From positions 2,046,001 through 2,110,000 of the forward strand of contig NZ_CP038800.1 of the NCBI RefSeq assembly GCF_024400535.1: a DNA stretch of 64,000 bases, written 5' to 3'. This DNA comes from Treponema denticola (GTDB taxonomy: Bacteria > Spirochaetota > Spirochaetia > Treponematales > Treponemataceae). Shown one piece after another: positions 1-8,652 of the stretch. Below the pieces are notes generated by a model. The model saw only the letters and a list, made by a program, of their open reading frames with translations. It had not been told where the DNA came from and did no database searches. Each line of letters begins with the position of its first letter. Position 1 is the first letter of the stretch. Made by a program: the position numbers and the translations under genes.

Positions 1-1
1 A

Positions 2-1195
2 GATAAGGATTTCTATGTTATTGATGATTATGAAACAAATTATAAAAACTTTACTCCTTTTTTAAAAGATGTTCTCAACGGATATAGCAATGTTAATTTT
101 GCAAGAACAATTTTCGAATCAATAAACATAGTATCGGATTCAATAAATATATTTGACGGAGACAAAACACTTATACCATATGATTCATCAAAATATTTAC
201 TAAACTTTACCACAAATATTTTTGATAATAATATATATACCGGTTATCAATTTTGGCTTCAAGATAAATATATAAAACCCTTCTTACAATCGGCAGATTT
301 ACAAAATACAAAAAAAATAGAATATACAAGTTTAAAGGAACAATGTATAGAAAACAAAAGTATTATTTTATCGTCAGGTATACCTGAAATATGGGAAGAC
401 AATTTGGGAAAGGAATTAGGAGTAAAAACATTTGCCGGTAAATACATATCGGCTGACACAAAATATTTTGTTGTAAAATTCCTAAAGAAAAAATATAATG
501 TAACAGCCTATGGAGACAGTAAAAATGATCTATATATGCTTAAAGAAGCCGATAAAGGTTTTTTAATTATAAATGAGCACTTGAGCAGAAGCCTATCATA
601 TTCGGAAATTGAAAATTTGAATATTATTAACTTACAAAATAATTTACATATTTTAGATCAGGATAAATCTATAAACAGCGATGAGATTGATGAAATAAAT
701 TCGTTAATCAAAATTACAAAATCCGACTCAGGAATTATCGGAAATCGTTTAGCAGAAGCTCATTTTCAACTGGGAAAAAAATTATGTAGATATTTACAAA
801 AATATAAACCTGAAGAAACAACAATTCTAAGCATAGAAAGAAGCGGAAGATTTCTTGCAGACGGCTTGTATATGTCGTTTAATGCAAAATTTGAATCATA
901 TAATTCTTCCCATGATATGCCTAAAATAGAGACAGATAATATTATCTTAGTCGATGGAGTAATAAATAACGGAAAAACAATAATCGATATTATAAAGAAG
1001 ATAGAACATAACTCAAAAGTTAAAAGGATAATTATTTTGACAAATGTTATTAATAAAGAAGCAGTATCTCTTTTTAAGGCATATAAACTTATTGCCGTTA
1101 GAATATCCGAAAATAAATATACAGGCAGAAAAGTAAAAGTCCAATCCGGTAATATAGGACCGGATACTTCAGATAGACTATTTAATCAGCTGTAA
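2..1195 (+). CDS. HAD-family phosphatase fused to uracil-PRTase-like domain (5' end outside window)
   Basis: The frame is open from the left edge, so the N-terminus is missing and the internal ATG at 404 is not the true start. Visible residues 51-57 (FDGDKTL) form HAD motif I, ILSSG near residue 122 motif II, and GDSKND at 171-176 motif IV, so a Mg-dependent phosphatase is expected. A second domain follows: IERSGRF, then a PRPP-loop-like ILVDGVINNGKT at about 315-326, and a C-terminal GPDTSDRLF that resembles the GDAGDRLFG end of uracil phosphoribosyltransferases. The fusion suggests making or breaking a ribosyl-phosphate bond next to dephosphorylation, as in nucleoside-like metabolite synthesis. 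The substrate is unknown. It overlaps the converging radical SAM gene by 10 bases. Confidence 0.75.
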   Translation, partial: DKDFYVIDDYETNYKNFTPFLKDVLNGYSNVNFARTIFESINIVSDSINIFDGDKTLIPYDSSKYLLNFTTNIFDNNIYTGYQFWLQDKYIKPFLQSADLQNTKKIEYTSLKEQCIENKSIILSSGIPEIWEDNLGKELGVKTFAGKYISADTKYFVVKFLKKKYNVTAYGDSKNDLYMLKEADKGFLIINEHLSRSLSYSEIENLNIINLQNNLHILDQDKSINSDEIDEINSLIKITKSDSGIIGNRLAEAHFQLGKKLCRYLQKYKPEETTILSIERSGRFLADGLYMSFNAKFESYNSSHDMPKIETDNIILVDGVINNGKTIIDIIKKIEHNSKVKRIIILTNVINKEAVSLFKAYKLIAVRISENKYTGRKVKVQSGNIGPDTSDRLFNQL

Positions 1196-1980
1196 CTATT
1201 TAGATAATCTATAGCAGTATTCATCATAGCCTGAATTGAAATAGTATTAGGCTGATGACCTCCTTGTACTTTTCCTAATTTCATAGATGGAACACAAGTT
1301 TGACATGATGATAAACATTCATCTCTTGTTAAATAATTTATAATATCCGAGGATTTTGTATTATCGGTTAATAATAATCCGTCAAAATCATTTTGCAGCT
1401 TTGCAGCACGGGAACAAATAAATAATCGGGAACGTTCTAATGTTGCACAATGCATTTTATACCAACATTCTTTGTAGAATGTTTGGGCTCTATCTTTTGG
1501 AACAAAATAATTTCCCGTAGTTTTATCCCAAAGCTTTTCTATTCTGAATTCAAGCTTCACATCAGGAGCATTTTTTATTACAAAATTTTTCCATGCATAG
1601 ATAAAGACTTCATCCTTTATATATACACTTATCGAAAGCTTATTTATTGATTTTAAAGTATTTAGTGTAAGCCCTTGAGGATATAATCCATTAGAGACAA
1701 CTTCTATATTTTTAATATTTCCTAGTTTTGAAAATGTACAAGCCGCTTTTTCCAAATGCAAAGATGTAAGAGTAGGCTCTCCTCCAAGAATTGCAAGACT
1801 AAGAATTTCAATTTTTTCCTTTTCAAGAATTTTTAAACTATTTAGATGTTCTCCGATGATATCATCTGTCATAGAAGCCTTAGGTTGATTGGGAGTAAAG
1901 AAACCGCACTCTCTACAACGCAAATTACATACCGAATTTATAGATAATTCCAGTTCCCGAATAGTATAAGAATATGACAT
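1186..1980 (-). CDS. Small radical SAM protein
   Basis: A CNLRCREC motif (CxxxCxxC) near residue 18 would bind the [4Fe-4S] cluster that cleaves S-adenosylmethionine. The GGEPTL motif follows at about residue 67. A second cysteine group near the C-terminus (CLSSCQTC, plus other Cys and His) suggests an auxiliary cluster or metal site. The length of 264 aa fits a minimal radical SAM fold. I start it at the ATG at 1980 rather than the TTG 15 bases upstream, because a well-formed promoter ends only 6 bases before that ATG. It converges on the HAD/PRTase gene, so the two are not one operon, though adjacency hints at one pathway. The substrate is unknown. Confidence 0.75.
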   Translation of the reverse strand: MSYSYTIRELELSINSVCNLRCRECGFFTPNQPKASMTDDIIGEHLNSLKILEKEKIEILSLAILGGEPTLTSLHLEKAACTFSKLGNIKNIEVVSNGLYPQGLTLNTLKSINKLSISVYIKDEVFIYAWKNFVIKNAPDVKLEFRIEKLWDKTTGNYFVPKDRAQTFYKECWYKMHCATLERSRLFICSRAAKLQNDFDGLLLTDNTKSSDIINYLTRDECLSSCQTCVPSMKLGKVQGGHQPNTISIQAMMNTAIDYLNSYS

Positions 1981-1986
1981 TTGTTC

Positions 1987-2015
1987 AATATACAAAAAGA
2001 AAAGAAAAATAACAA
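1987..2015 (-). promoter_or_regulatory. Promoter of the radical SAM gene, predicted leaderless
   Basis: On the minus strand TTGTTA (2015-2010) and TATATT (1992-1987) are 17 bases apart. Transcription should start about at the ATG at 1980, leaving no room for a ribosome binding site. Confidence 0.55.
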
Positions 2016-2032
2016 GAGATTTAAGATATAAT

Positions 2033-2066
2033 AAAAAATTCCCCGAGCTTTTCGGGGAATTTTTTA
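2033..2066 (-). terminator. Rho-independent terminator, symmetrical
   Basis: A 10-bp stem (AATTCCCCGA, 2037-2046, with 2052-2061) has T-runs on both strands. It lies just after the acyl-CoA synthetase stop codon and should end that minus-strand transcript. Confidence 0.85.
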
Positions 2067-2104
2067 TGTCTTAAAAACTTAATCCAAGAAGTTTTTACCA
2101 ATAC

Positions 2105-3832
2105 CTACTTCTTAAAACGCTTTACTTTTTTGGTAGTGGTCATTTCAAGCGGTTCGGATAGATAGGTTGTCTTTGTAATCCGCTGATAAGGTAAAAGTTT
2201 TTTATTTACGGTTTCGATAATGGCATCGATTTCTTTTTGAACAGCTGCATCGCCTTCGCTTGTGCCGCGCGTCATATTGAGCTTTTTATAAAGGTCATCG
2301 GCGGGATAAACAAGGGCTTCAACTTCCTCCCCCTCCTCAGCCTGATAGCCTGCAGCGGTAATCTGTTCAATCTCGTTATAATAAAGCTGGAACATATTTT
2401 CGATTTCTTCGGGGAAGACGTTTTTTCCTCCGGCAGTAACTATGAGGTTTTTAGCCCTTCCGCAAAGGTAGAGATAACCCTCATCGTCAAGCCAGCCTAG
2501 GTCTCCTGTCTTTAACCAGCCGTCGGGTGAAAGAACTTCGGCTGTTTCTTCGGGCATATTGTAATAGCCCTGCATAACCATCGGCCCCTTTACGGCAACC
2601 TCCCCTATTCCCTTTTCATCAGGATCGAGAATCTTCATTTCCATATAAGAAATAAAGTACTGTCCGACACTGGCGATTTTAAAGTGTTCTTTCGGATTAA
2701 GAGCAATAATGGGAGAGGTTTCCGTCAAACCGTAACCTTGAACAAAGTCGATACCGAATTCGTTATAAGCCCTGCATACGTTGGGCGCAAGGGGGCCGCC
2801 TCCGCATATAGCGATACGGACATTTCCTAAACTGGCCTTATCCAAAATACCGTGAAAGAGCTTACTACCGATATTAGCCTTAAAGACTTTCTTAACAAAA
2901 TATGAAAAGCCCATTAATGCCTTGATAATACCGAAAACTACAATACCCTTTGCCCTAATGCCCCTAAAAATACCTGCAAGGAGTTTATTGAACAAGAGCG
3001 GAACGCCCAAAAGCATCGTGATTTTTCCGGCTTTAAGCTCGGCAAGCATTTTTGATACGGCAAGAGTCTTACCGAATACCAGCTCTGCACCGACCGAGAG
3101 GGCTTCGATAAATACTGCAAGCATCGTATAAGAGTGATGAAGCGGTAAAAGAGCATAGAATACGTCTGTATGGTAAATGTTAAGGTTGGACTGGGCTATA
3201 TAGCAGTCCGAAACGAAGTTTTTATGTGTTAAAACAACGCCTTTGGGGTTTCCAGTTGTACCTGAGGTAAAAAGAATTGCAGCCGTATCGTTTTCTTGGG
3301 CCTTTGCAAGCTCAGGATTTCCGGAAGGCTTTAGATTATAAACATAAATTTCAGGATGTTTTTTACTTAAAGAATAAAGAGAACCTATATAACTCTCGTT
3401 TTTTGCTTTTTCTGCAAAAACTGGAAACTTTTCCTCATCTAAAAAGAACAGTTTAGGCTTTGCCGTTTTTAAAAGAACTTCAATTTCCTCATTATGAAGA
3501 CCGTAGTCTATCGGAATTATTATTCCCCCTGCAAAAAGGGTTGCCAAATATACAACAGCCCATTCGGGGGAGTTTTTTCCAGAAACGGCAACATGAGTTC
3601 CCTTCGTAACACCGTTTTCCGTCATCCAGCAGGCTAAGTCTTTGATTGCCTTCAAACTTTCAGCATAAGAAAGGGTAATACGATCCGGTTCAAAGACCGT
3701 AAAACAATTCCTGTCAGGGTACCGTTCCGCAGTAATTTCAAACATTTCGGGGAGGGTCGGCCATTCGCCTTTAAACTTTGATCCTCTCCATTCATCTAAA
3801 AATGCCCAGGGCTTTTTATTAAGATTTGCCAT
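2105..3832 (-). CDS. Long-chain fatty acid--CoA ligase (AMP-forming)
   Basis: This 575-aa adenylate-forming enzyme would activate fatty acids to acyl-CoA through an acyl-AMP, probably at the inner face of the membrane. The P-loop-like motif FTSGTTGNPKG is near residue 190, GYGLTETSP near 370, the hinge GWLKTGDLG near 440 and the C-terminal lysine region (CGRAKNLIVTAGGKNVFPEE) near 460. Length and motif order are standard for the FadD/FAA1-like family. The start ATG has GGAAG upstream. It stands alone with its own terminator. Whether it feeds lipid synthesis or scavenges host fatty acids cannot be told from sequence. Confidence 0.9.
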   Translation of the reverse strand: MANLNKKPWAFLDEWRGSKFKGEWPTLPEMFEITAERYPDRNCFTVFEPDRITLSYAESLKAIKDLACWMTENGVTKGTHVAVSGKNSPEWAVVYLATLFAGGIIIPIDYGLHNEEIEVLLKTAKPKLFFLDEEKFPVFAEKAKNESYIGSLYSLSKKHPEIYVYNLKPSGNPELAKAQENDTAAILFTSGTTGNPKGVVLTHKNFVSDCYIAQSNLNIYHTDVFYALLPLHHSYTMLAVFIEALSVGAELVFGKTLAVSKMLAELKAGKITMLLGVPLLFNKLLAGIFRGIRAKGIVVFGIIKALMGFSYFVKKVFKANIGSKLFHGILDKASLGNVRIAICGGGPLAPNVCRAYNEFGIDFVQGYGLTETSPIIALNPKEHFKIASVGQYFISYMEMKILDPDEKGIGEVAVKGPMVMQGYYNMPEETAEVLSPDGWLKTGDLGWLDDEGYLYLCGRAKNLIVTAGGKNVFPEEIENMFQLYYNEIEQITAAGYQAEEGEEVEALVYPADDLYKKLNMTRGTSEGDAAVQKEIDAIIETVNKKLLPYQRITKTTYLSEPLEMTTTKKVKRFKK

Positions 3833-3911
3833 AAGATCTTCCTTTTATAAATAAATTTAGCTAAATTCTCTTATAGTTAGACCCGATAAAAGGTAAGAGG
3901 TTGCATAATTT

Positions 3912-4385
3912 ATGAAAAAAATATTTATTTTTATTATCTTTAGCTTTTTTTTAAACGGATGCATGATATTTGGAGCTCAACCGCCCGAATCGCCTAGGCT
4001 CGATTTTGTAAATGCTGCATATAAATACCTAAAGACTCCATATAAATATGCAGGTACTACTAAGGCCGGAATGGATTGTTCAGGTTTTGTATATAGGGCA
4101 GCTCTTGACGGTCTTGAAATTACCGTTCCCAGAAGCACAAAGGGGCTTGCAGACTTTGCTAAACGGATTTCAGACAAAGAAGTTCAACCCGGCGATCTTT
4201 TATTTTTCTATACTGTGGGAAACAAGGTATCACATGTAGGAATTTACATAGGTAATGGAGAATTCATCCATTCCGCTTCGCAGGGTAAACATACCGGCGT
4301 AATAATTTCTTCCCTTGATGAAAAATATTGGAAAAACACATACCGTTTTGCAGGCCGCATTTTGGATCCTGAAGATATTTTTTAG
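3912..4385 (+). CDS. NlpC/P60 family lipoprotein (cell-wall endopeptidase)
   Basis: The N-terminus is a lipoprotein signal peptide with the lipid-attachment Cys at residue 17 (FFLNGC). The rest is one NlpC/P60 domain: catalytic Cys in MDCSGFVY (about 57), His in SHVGIYIG (about 112) and a second His in EFIHSAS (about 123). The family cleaves D-gamma-glutamyl-diaminopimelate (or ornithine) bonds in peptidoglycan. At 157 aa it is a minimal member without targeting repeats. AGGTAAGAGG precedes the ATG. Its end overlaps the converging lipoprotein gene by 4 bases. Confidence 0.9.
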   Translation: MKKIFIFIIFSFFLNGCMIFGAQPPESPRLDFVNAAYKYLKTPYKYAGTTKAGMDCSGFVYRAALDGLEITVPRSTKGLADFAKRISDKEVQPGDLLFFYTVGNKVSHVGIYIGNGEFIHSASQGKHTGVIISSLDEKYWKNTYRFAGRILDPEDIF

Positions 4386-4795
4386 ATATCAAAAACATCC
4401 AAGATTATTATAAGCTGCATTCCTTTACGCGGCTCAATATTTATATTAAAGGCTTGTATCAGAGATTTAGGTTTTGTTTTAAATTTTTTTATTATTGAAA
4501 ACTCTTCCTTTGCCAAAAGCTTTCCCTTAGGCCGCCTATATTCCGAAAAATCATAGACAACCTTGGTTATTACACGGCCCTCAATAACTTGAACCACAAT
4601 CTTACCGTCTTCATTTGTAAGATATTTTTCTTGAGTGCCGTCCGAAAAAAAAACCGTACATGGAAGGTCCTTAAAAGAGATTTGAGCCTTGTCGGTAAGC
4701 TGGATATAAGCTCCTTCAATTTTAGACTGAATTTGCTTTGTCTTGCATGAGAAAACGCAAAGCATAAAACACACGAAGATAAGTCCTTTTTTCAT
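4382..4795 (-). CDS. Small lipoprotein of unknown function
   Basis: A 137-aa protein begins with a hydrophobic signal ending in CVFSC (Cys 17), typical of a spirochaete lipobox. The rest is short, charged and probably beta-rich; I recognise no domain. Its start overlaps the stop of the TraB-like gene (ATGA), so the two are co-transcribed and probably translationally coupled. A link to TraB/GumN function is inference only. Confidence 0.7.
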   Translation of the reverse strand: MKKGLIFVCFMLCVFSCKTKQIQSKIEGAYIQLTDKAQISFKDLPCTVFFSDGTQEKYLTNEDGKIVVQVIEGRVITKVVYDFSEYRRPKGKLLAKEEFSIIKKFKTKPKSLIQAFNINIEPRKGMQLIIILDVFDI

Positions 4796-5724
4796 TCCAA
4801 AATTCCTTTTGTTCTCATCAACTCAAATACGCTGTCCTCTCCTAAAAAGTGAGCAAGACCTGCAAACACAAATGTTGTTCCGCCTTTATTAAGATATTCT
4901 TCAAATTTGTCAGCCCAAACAATATTTCTATCTTTTAAAAGAGCATCTTGAGATATACCGTCACTTATATCTAAAAGAGAACCTATAAAATCTTTTAATT
5001 CCTCGCTATTGTTTTCCAAATAAAGTTTTTTTAGCTTTGTAAGCGAGTCAATGGTTTTATCAGTATTTTGTAGTTCGTCGATAGTTTCTTTAAGAACCTT
5101 TAACTGTTCTTCAAAAGATCCTGAAGATAAGATGTCCAGCTGTTCGTCAATACTTTCAAGGGCTTCAATTTCTTTTTTATCGGCACGGTTTAAAAGATGC
5201 ATATCTATACCGTTTTGGGGATCTAATCCGGCCTTTGTATACACTACTTGATTTAAAGCAAGTGCAAGAATCCATGGATTAAATTTAAATAGAGGAGCAG
5301 CAACGGTTCCCAATTCTTGTATAACAACGTTTATTTCATCTTCGGACAAAAAATTAGATAAATCTTTTTCGGGACTAATATTAAAATTTTGGAGCATCCT
5401 AATTTGTAATTTTTCCTGCAAGGTTTCCATTTCTTTTTTGCCGCCCAATTCACTGACCCGTCTATCGGCCTTATCGAAGGCTTCCAGTATCTTATCTTCC
5501 AATGGATAAAAATCCTTGTCTGCAACATGGATTGTACCCAAAACATAGATTGAAGTATCTCCTTTTTTTACTTCCCAAAACATCCTTTCAGTATGTTTTA
5601 TTAAAACGGCTTTCGATTCGCCGTCAGCCTGCGAATTTGAATCCTTTGTTTTACAAGAGACTAAAAAAGGAAAAATAAGCAAAAAAGCCAAAGCGGCTGT
5701 CAAGATTTTTTTAAGGTTTTTCAT
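4792..5724 (-). CDS. TraB/GumN family lipoprotein
   Basis: The signal peptide ends at FLVSC (Cys 24). The mature protein starts WEVKKGDTSIYVLGTIHVA; the GTIH motif and the late GLAHFLG motif are the two conserved sites of the TraB/GumN/PrgY family (PF01963), which contains metal-dependent peptidase-like proteins of unclear substrate. At 310 aa it is full length. It is the first gene of a two-gene minus-strand operon with the small lipoprotein. It should sit on the periplasmic side of a membrane. Confidence 0.85.
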   Translation of the reverse strand: MKNLKKILTAALAFLLIFPFLVSCKTKDSNSQADGESKAVLIKHTERMFWEVKKGDTSIYVLGTIHVADKDFYPLEDKILEAFDKADRRVSELGGKKEMETLQEKLQIRMLQNFNISPEKDLSNFLSEDEINVVIQELGTVAAPLFKFNPWILALALNQVVYTKAGLDPQNGIDMHLLNRADKKEIEALESIDEQLDILSSGSFEEQLKVLKETIDELQNTDKTIDSLTKLKKLYLENNSEELKDFIGSLLDISDGISQDALLKDRNIVWADKFEEYLNKGGTTFVFAGLAHFLGEDSVFELMRTKGILE

Positions 5725-5799
5725 ATATTCTCCAATTTAATTAGATTATTTTATAACGATTATTTCATGATTTACAGTATATAAAAAATTTTAAAAAAA

Positions 5800-5808
5800 T
5801 GCTATACT
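5800..5808 (+). promoter_or_regulatory. Extended -10 promoter element, short leader
   Basis: TGCTATACT matches the extended -10 form TGnTATAAT; no good -35 is seen. The predicted start near 5815 leaves about 5 bases before the ATG at 5820. Confidence 0.4.
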
Positions 5809-5819
5809 GCAAAACACTT

Positions 5820-7011
5820 ATGAATGATTTTATTGCACTATGCGCCGTAGGTGCAGAACCTGTACTTACAAGGGAACTAAAACTTTTAGGTTTTAAACCT
5901 TACAATAGGTTACCCGGAAGGGTATTTTTTACTTCAGCCGAAGCCGAACCTATTTTAGCTTTTTTTAAGGCAAATTATTTTTTACGCACAGCCGACAGGG
6001 TTTTTATGCTTATAAATACCGCAAAGGCCGAAAATTTTGATGACCTTTTTGATTTGGTCTTTTCGATAGACTGGCACAACTATTTTCCGCGAGATGCCCG
6101 AATTACAATCGACAAGGTGCGTACCTATAAGTCCAAGCTTTCTTCGGAACATGCCGTTCAATCCATCGTCCACAAGGCTGTCTGCGACAAGCTGTGCAAA
6201 AAATGGAATATGCATTCCCTGCCAGAAACCGGAACCCGTTTTATGATCCGCATTTATATAGAAAACAACAATGTCTATGTCTGTCTGGACTTATCCGGGG
6301 AACCTCTTTATAGAAGGGGCTACCGTTTAAGCGGAGGAGCCGCCCCTATGAGGGAAACCTTGGCAGCCGTCTTAATTCAGCTAATGCAATGGAAAAGAAA
6401 AATTCCCCTCCACGATGCTTTTTGCGGCTCCGGGACTATTCCGATTGAAGCCGCTTGGTATGCCTATAATATTCCGCCCGGGATTGCCCGTCACTTTGCC
6501 TTTGAAAACTTCATTTGTTTTGAAAAAGGAAAAATAGAAGCCGTCTTAAAGGAAGAAAAAGAAAGAGCCGCCTCGGAGGTACGTACCGACTGTCTTGCAA
6601 GGATAACGGGCTCAGATATTTCGGAAGAAGCCGTTTCTCTTTCAAAGGCCAATGCCGAAAGGGCCTGCATCATCGCAGGAAGGGAACTTCATGCAGCAGG
6701 CATTACCCATCACATAGAACGTCCCGACTTTATTCAATCGGACTTTTCGGAACTGGAAGCCCCATACGAAAGCGGCATCCTTTTATCGAATCCGCCCTAC
6801 GGCGAAAAGACTCGGAAGCGAAGAAGAAGCCTTTGAGCTTTATAAGCGGATGGCCAAAATACCTCAGCATTTTCCGGACTGGAAACTCGGCTTTATCACA
6901 AGCAAAAAAGAATTCGAAAAAATATTCTGTAAGCAAAATAAGAATGCCGTCTTAAAAAAACACAGCCTGCGAGGCGGCAACATGGAAACCGTCTTGTACA
7001 TTATGGAGTAA
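5820..7011 (+). pseudogene. rlmL: THUMP-domain 23S rRNA methyltransferase (RlmL/RlmK N-terminal type), frameshifted
   Basis: The protein has an N-terminal THUMP-like region, FCGSGTIPIEAAW (methyltransferase motif I) near residue 205 and the catalytic NPPYGE motif near residue 328. These fit N2-guanine methyltransferases acting on 23S rRNA. Directly after NPPYGE the frame runs out (stop at 6834-6836). Dropping one A from the run at 6805-6808 restores RLGSEEEAFELYKRMA and about 65 more residues to a stop at 7009-7011, where family members end. So the copy carries a +1 insertion in an A-run, either a real mutation or a sequencing slip. I start it at MNDFIALC (5820), not the upstream ATG at 5799, which lies across the -10 box. 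Confidence 0.8.
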
Positions 7012-7030
7012 AAATCCGATTTAGCTTACA

Positions 7031-7057
7031 AAAAAAGGGCTGCTTTTCAGCAGCCCT
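7031..7057 (-). terminator. Rho-independent terminator of the sigma factor gene
   Basis: The stem GGGCTGC (7037-7043) pairs with GCAGCCC (7050-7056). On the minus strand it is followed by a T-run (A-run 7031-7036 on plus). Confidence 0.85.
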
Positions 7058-7094
7058 AAGTTAATCGCATGGAACTAATTTTTATATAAATCGT

Positions 7095-7956
7095 TTACGC
7101 AACGTAAACGGCAAGTTTTTGTTTTTCGGCAGGCTTTTTAAGCTGCTGCAAGGCCTTTTTTTCGATTTGGCGTATTCTTTCTTTTTGTGAGGTTAAAGAT
7201 AAGGCCGACTTCTTTTAAAGAAAGCTGGGCATATCCGCCTAGGCCGAAGCGGTACCGTATAATTTCCGCCTCCCTTTCATCGAGATTTTTAAGCAACTCG
7301 CTTACCTCATCTCTGAGACTCATGTCTACAGCATAGTCTTCAGGCATTTGATGAGTTTCGTCCTGTAAAAAGTCGTTTACACTGGAGCTTCCGGGTTCAT
7401 CAAAAACGGGAGCGTCTATGGAAATAGGATCTCTAGCTGCATTCATAATAGTATGAACCATGTCATTATTCATATTTAAAATACCTGCAATTTCATTTAA
7501 CTCTTGAGTTTCATTTCCGGAAAAATCTATTTCTCTTTTTGCCTTTTCAATTTGTACAAGCTCATTTGCCCTGTTTAATGGAAGGCGTATCATCCTTGAT
7601 TTTTCGCAAATAGCCTTTAAAATAGCTTGTTTAATCCACCAAACAGCATAAGAAATAAACTTATACCCCTTTGAAACATCGAATCTTTCAGCGGCATTCA
7701 TCAAGCCTATATTGCCCTCACTTATAAGATCCATGAGGGGAAGCCCCTGATTTTGATATTTTTTTGCAACATTTACAACAAAGCGGAGGTTAGAATTTAC
7801 CAACATATTTTTGGCATATTCATCCCCTTTTTCTGCAAGTTTAGCATATTTTATTTCTTCATCCGCAGTTAAAAGCGGTATTTTGTTTATTTCTTTTAAA
7901 TATGTAGCCAATGAGTTTGTTTCTGCTTCATAATTAGGTTTATTTCTGTTATACAT
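7095..7956 (-). pseudogene. Sigma-70 family (group 2, RpoD/RpoS-like) sigma factor, frameshifted near the 3' end
   Basis: Region 1.2 (LATYLKEINKIPLLTADEE) opens the protein at about residue 16. Region 2 (NLRFVVNVAKKYQNQGLPLM, then YAVWWIKQAI) includes the -10 recognition helix. Region 3 and region 4.1 (LDEREAEIIRYRFGLGG) follow. There is no region 1.1, so it is an alternative rather than the main sigma factor. At LTK the frame slips: the T-run at 7182-7186 has one base too many, replacing the region 4.2 helix (ERIRQIEKKALQQL) with a short false tail that stops at 7138. Without the extra base the gene reads to a stop at 7095-7097. If real, -35 recognition is lost. AAGGAGTTG precedes the ATG. 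Confidence 0.82.
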
Positions 7957-8081
7957 AATTCAACTCCTTGTATAAGACTGAAAGCTTTTTAGCTTCCTAG
8001 TTATACCAGCAAAAAACATGCCAACCATTAAAAAAAGAAGAAAACAGCTTAATAAAGTGAAAAAAATTATCAGAAATTACA

Positions 8082-8106
8082 TAAGTCTATATTGAATATA
8101 GACTTA
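8082..8106. repeat. Perfect inverted repeat, 11-bp arms
   Basis: TAAGTCTATAT (8082-8092) and its complement (8096-8106) flank a 3-base spacer. It lies 40 bases upstream of the groES -35 box and could be an operator or a minus-strand hairpin in the sigma factor leader. Confidence 0.6.
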
Positions 8107-8145
8107 GAGAATTTAACATTCGGCACCGAAAATAACATGAACCTA

Positions 8146-8174
8146 TTGCCTTTTTGGTATTTTTTGCTTATATT
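8146..8174 (+). promoter_or_regulatory. groES promoter
   Basis: TTGCCT (8146-8151) and TATATT (8169-8174) are exactly 17 bases apart. The mRNA leader would be about 115 bases and would contain the nested hairpin at 8222-8269. Confidence 0.6.
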
Positions 8175-8221
8175 TTCAATGTAATCGGGGTAATGTATTG
8201 AAATGACACAACCCGAGGTAA

Positions 8222-8269
8222 AACACAAAAAAGAGTGCCAAAAAGGCACAAACAGACCTTTTTTGTGTT
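8222..8269 (+). promoter_or_regulatory. Nested hairpin in the groES leader
   Basis: AACACAAAAAAG (8222-8233) pairs perfectly with 8258-8269. Inside is a second hairpin, GTGCC-5-GGCAC (8235-8249). The AU-rich outer stem sits 15 bases before the AGGAGGT ribosome site, as would suit temperature-sensitive RNA control. Confidence 0.5.
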
Positions 8270-8296
8270 CTTTTAATTTATTCAGGAGGTCTTTTG

Positions 8297-8563
8297 ATGA
8301 AAGTTAAACCCTTAGGAGACAGAGTTTTAGTAAAACCGGATGCCGTAGAAACAAAAACTGCCGGCGGAATCATCATTCCCGACACAGCTCAAGAAAAAAC
8401 ACAAAGAGGTGTTGTTATAGCTGTAGGCGACGACAAAGAAAAGATTAAGGTTTCTGTCGGACAAAAAGTTATTCACGACAAATATTCCGGGACTCAAATT
8501 CAAATCGACGGTGTAGATCATTTGATTTTAAAGTCAAATGATTTGGTTGCTGTTGTAGAATAA
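8297..8563 (+). CDS. groES: Co-chaperonin GroES
   Basis: This 88-aa protein is the lid of the GroEL folding chamber. It shows KPLGDRVLVKP at the start, the mobile loop region KTAGGIIIPDTAQEKTQRG and the closing LKSNDLVAVVE, all standard for the Hsp10 family. AGGAGGT at 8285-8290 fixes the ATG at 8297; a TTG one codon earlier is unlikely. groEL does not follow: the next gene is on the other strand and a terminator closes this transcript, so groES is monocistronic here. Confidence 0.97.
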   Translation: MKVKPLGDRVLVKPDAVETKTAGGIIIPDTAQEKTQRGVVIAVGDDKEKIKVSVGQKVIHDKYSGTQIQIDGVDHLILKSNDLVAVVE

Positions 8564-8603
8564 GGTTTAGCGTTTTTATCTTACAGATAAAAGCTGATTA
8601 GAA

Positions 8604-8636
8604 AAGGCGGGGCTTTAAAACACCCGCCTTTTTTTT
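8604..8636 (+). terminator. Rho-independent terminator of groES
   Basis: AAGGCGGG (8604-8611) pairs with CCCGCCTT (8623-8630), followed by a run of T. Confidence 0.9.
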
Positions 8637-8652
8637 GTTTACAAGAGCTTTA

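Larger units (their letters stand above)
7957..8296. other. Divergent regulatory region between the sigma factor gene and groES
   Basis: About 340 bases without a gene. It holds the groES promoter and two strong inverted repeats, listed separately. I see no CIRCE element. Confidence 0.6.

Noticed and set aside
8233-8249. CIRCE heat-shock operator at groES
   Set aside because: Only a GAGTGC-like half is present; the TTAGCACTC-N9-GAGTGCTAA arrangement is absent.
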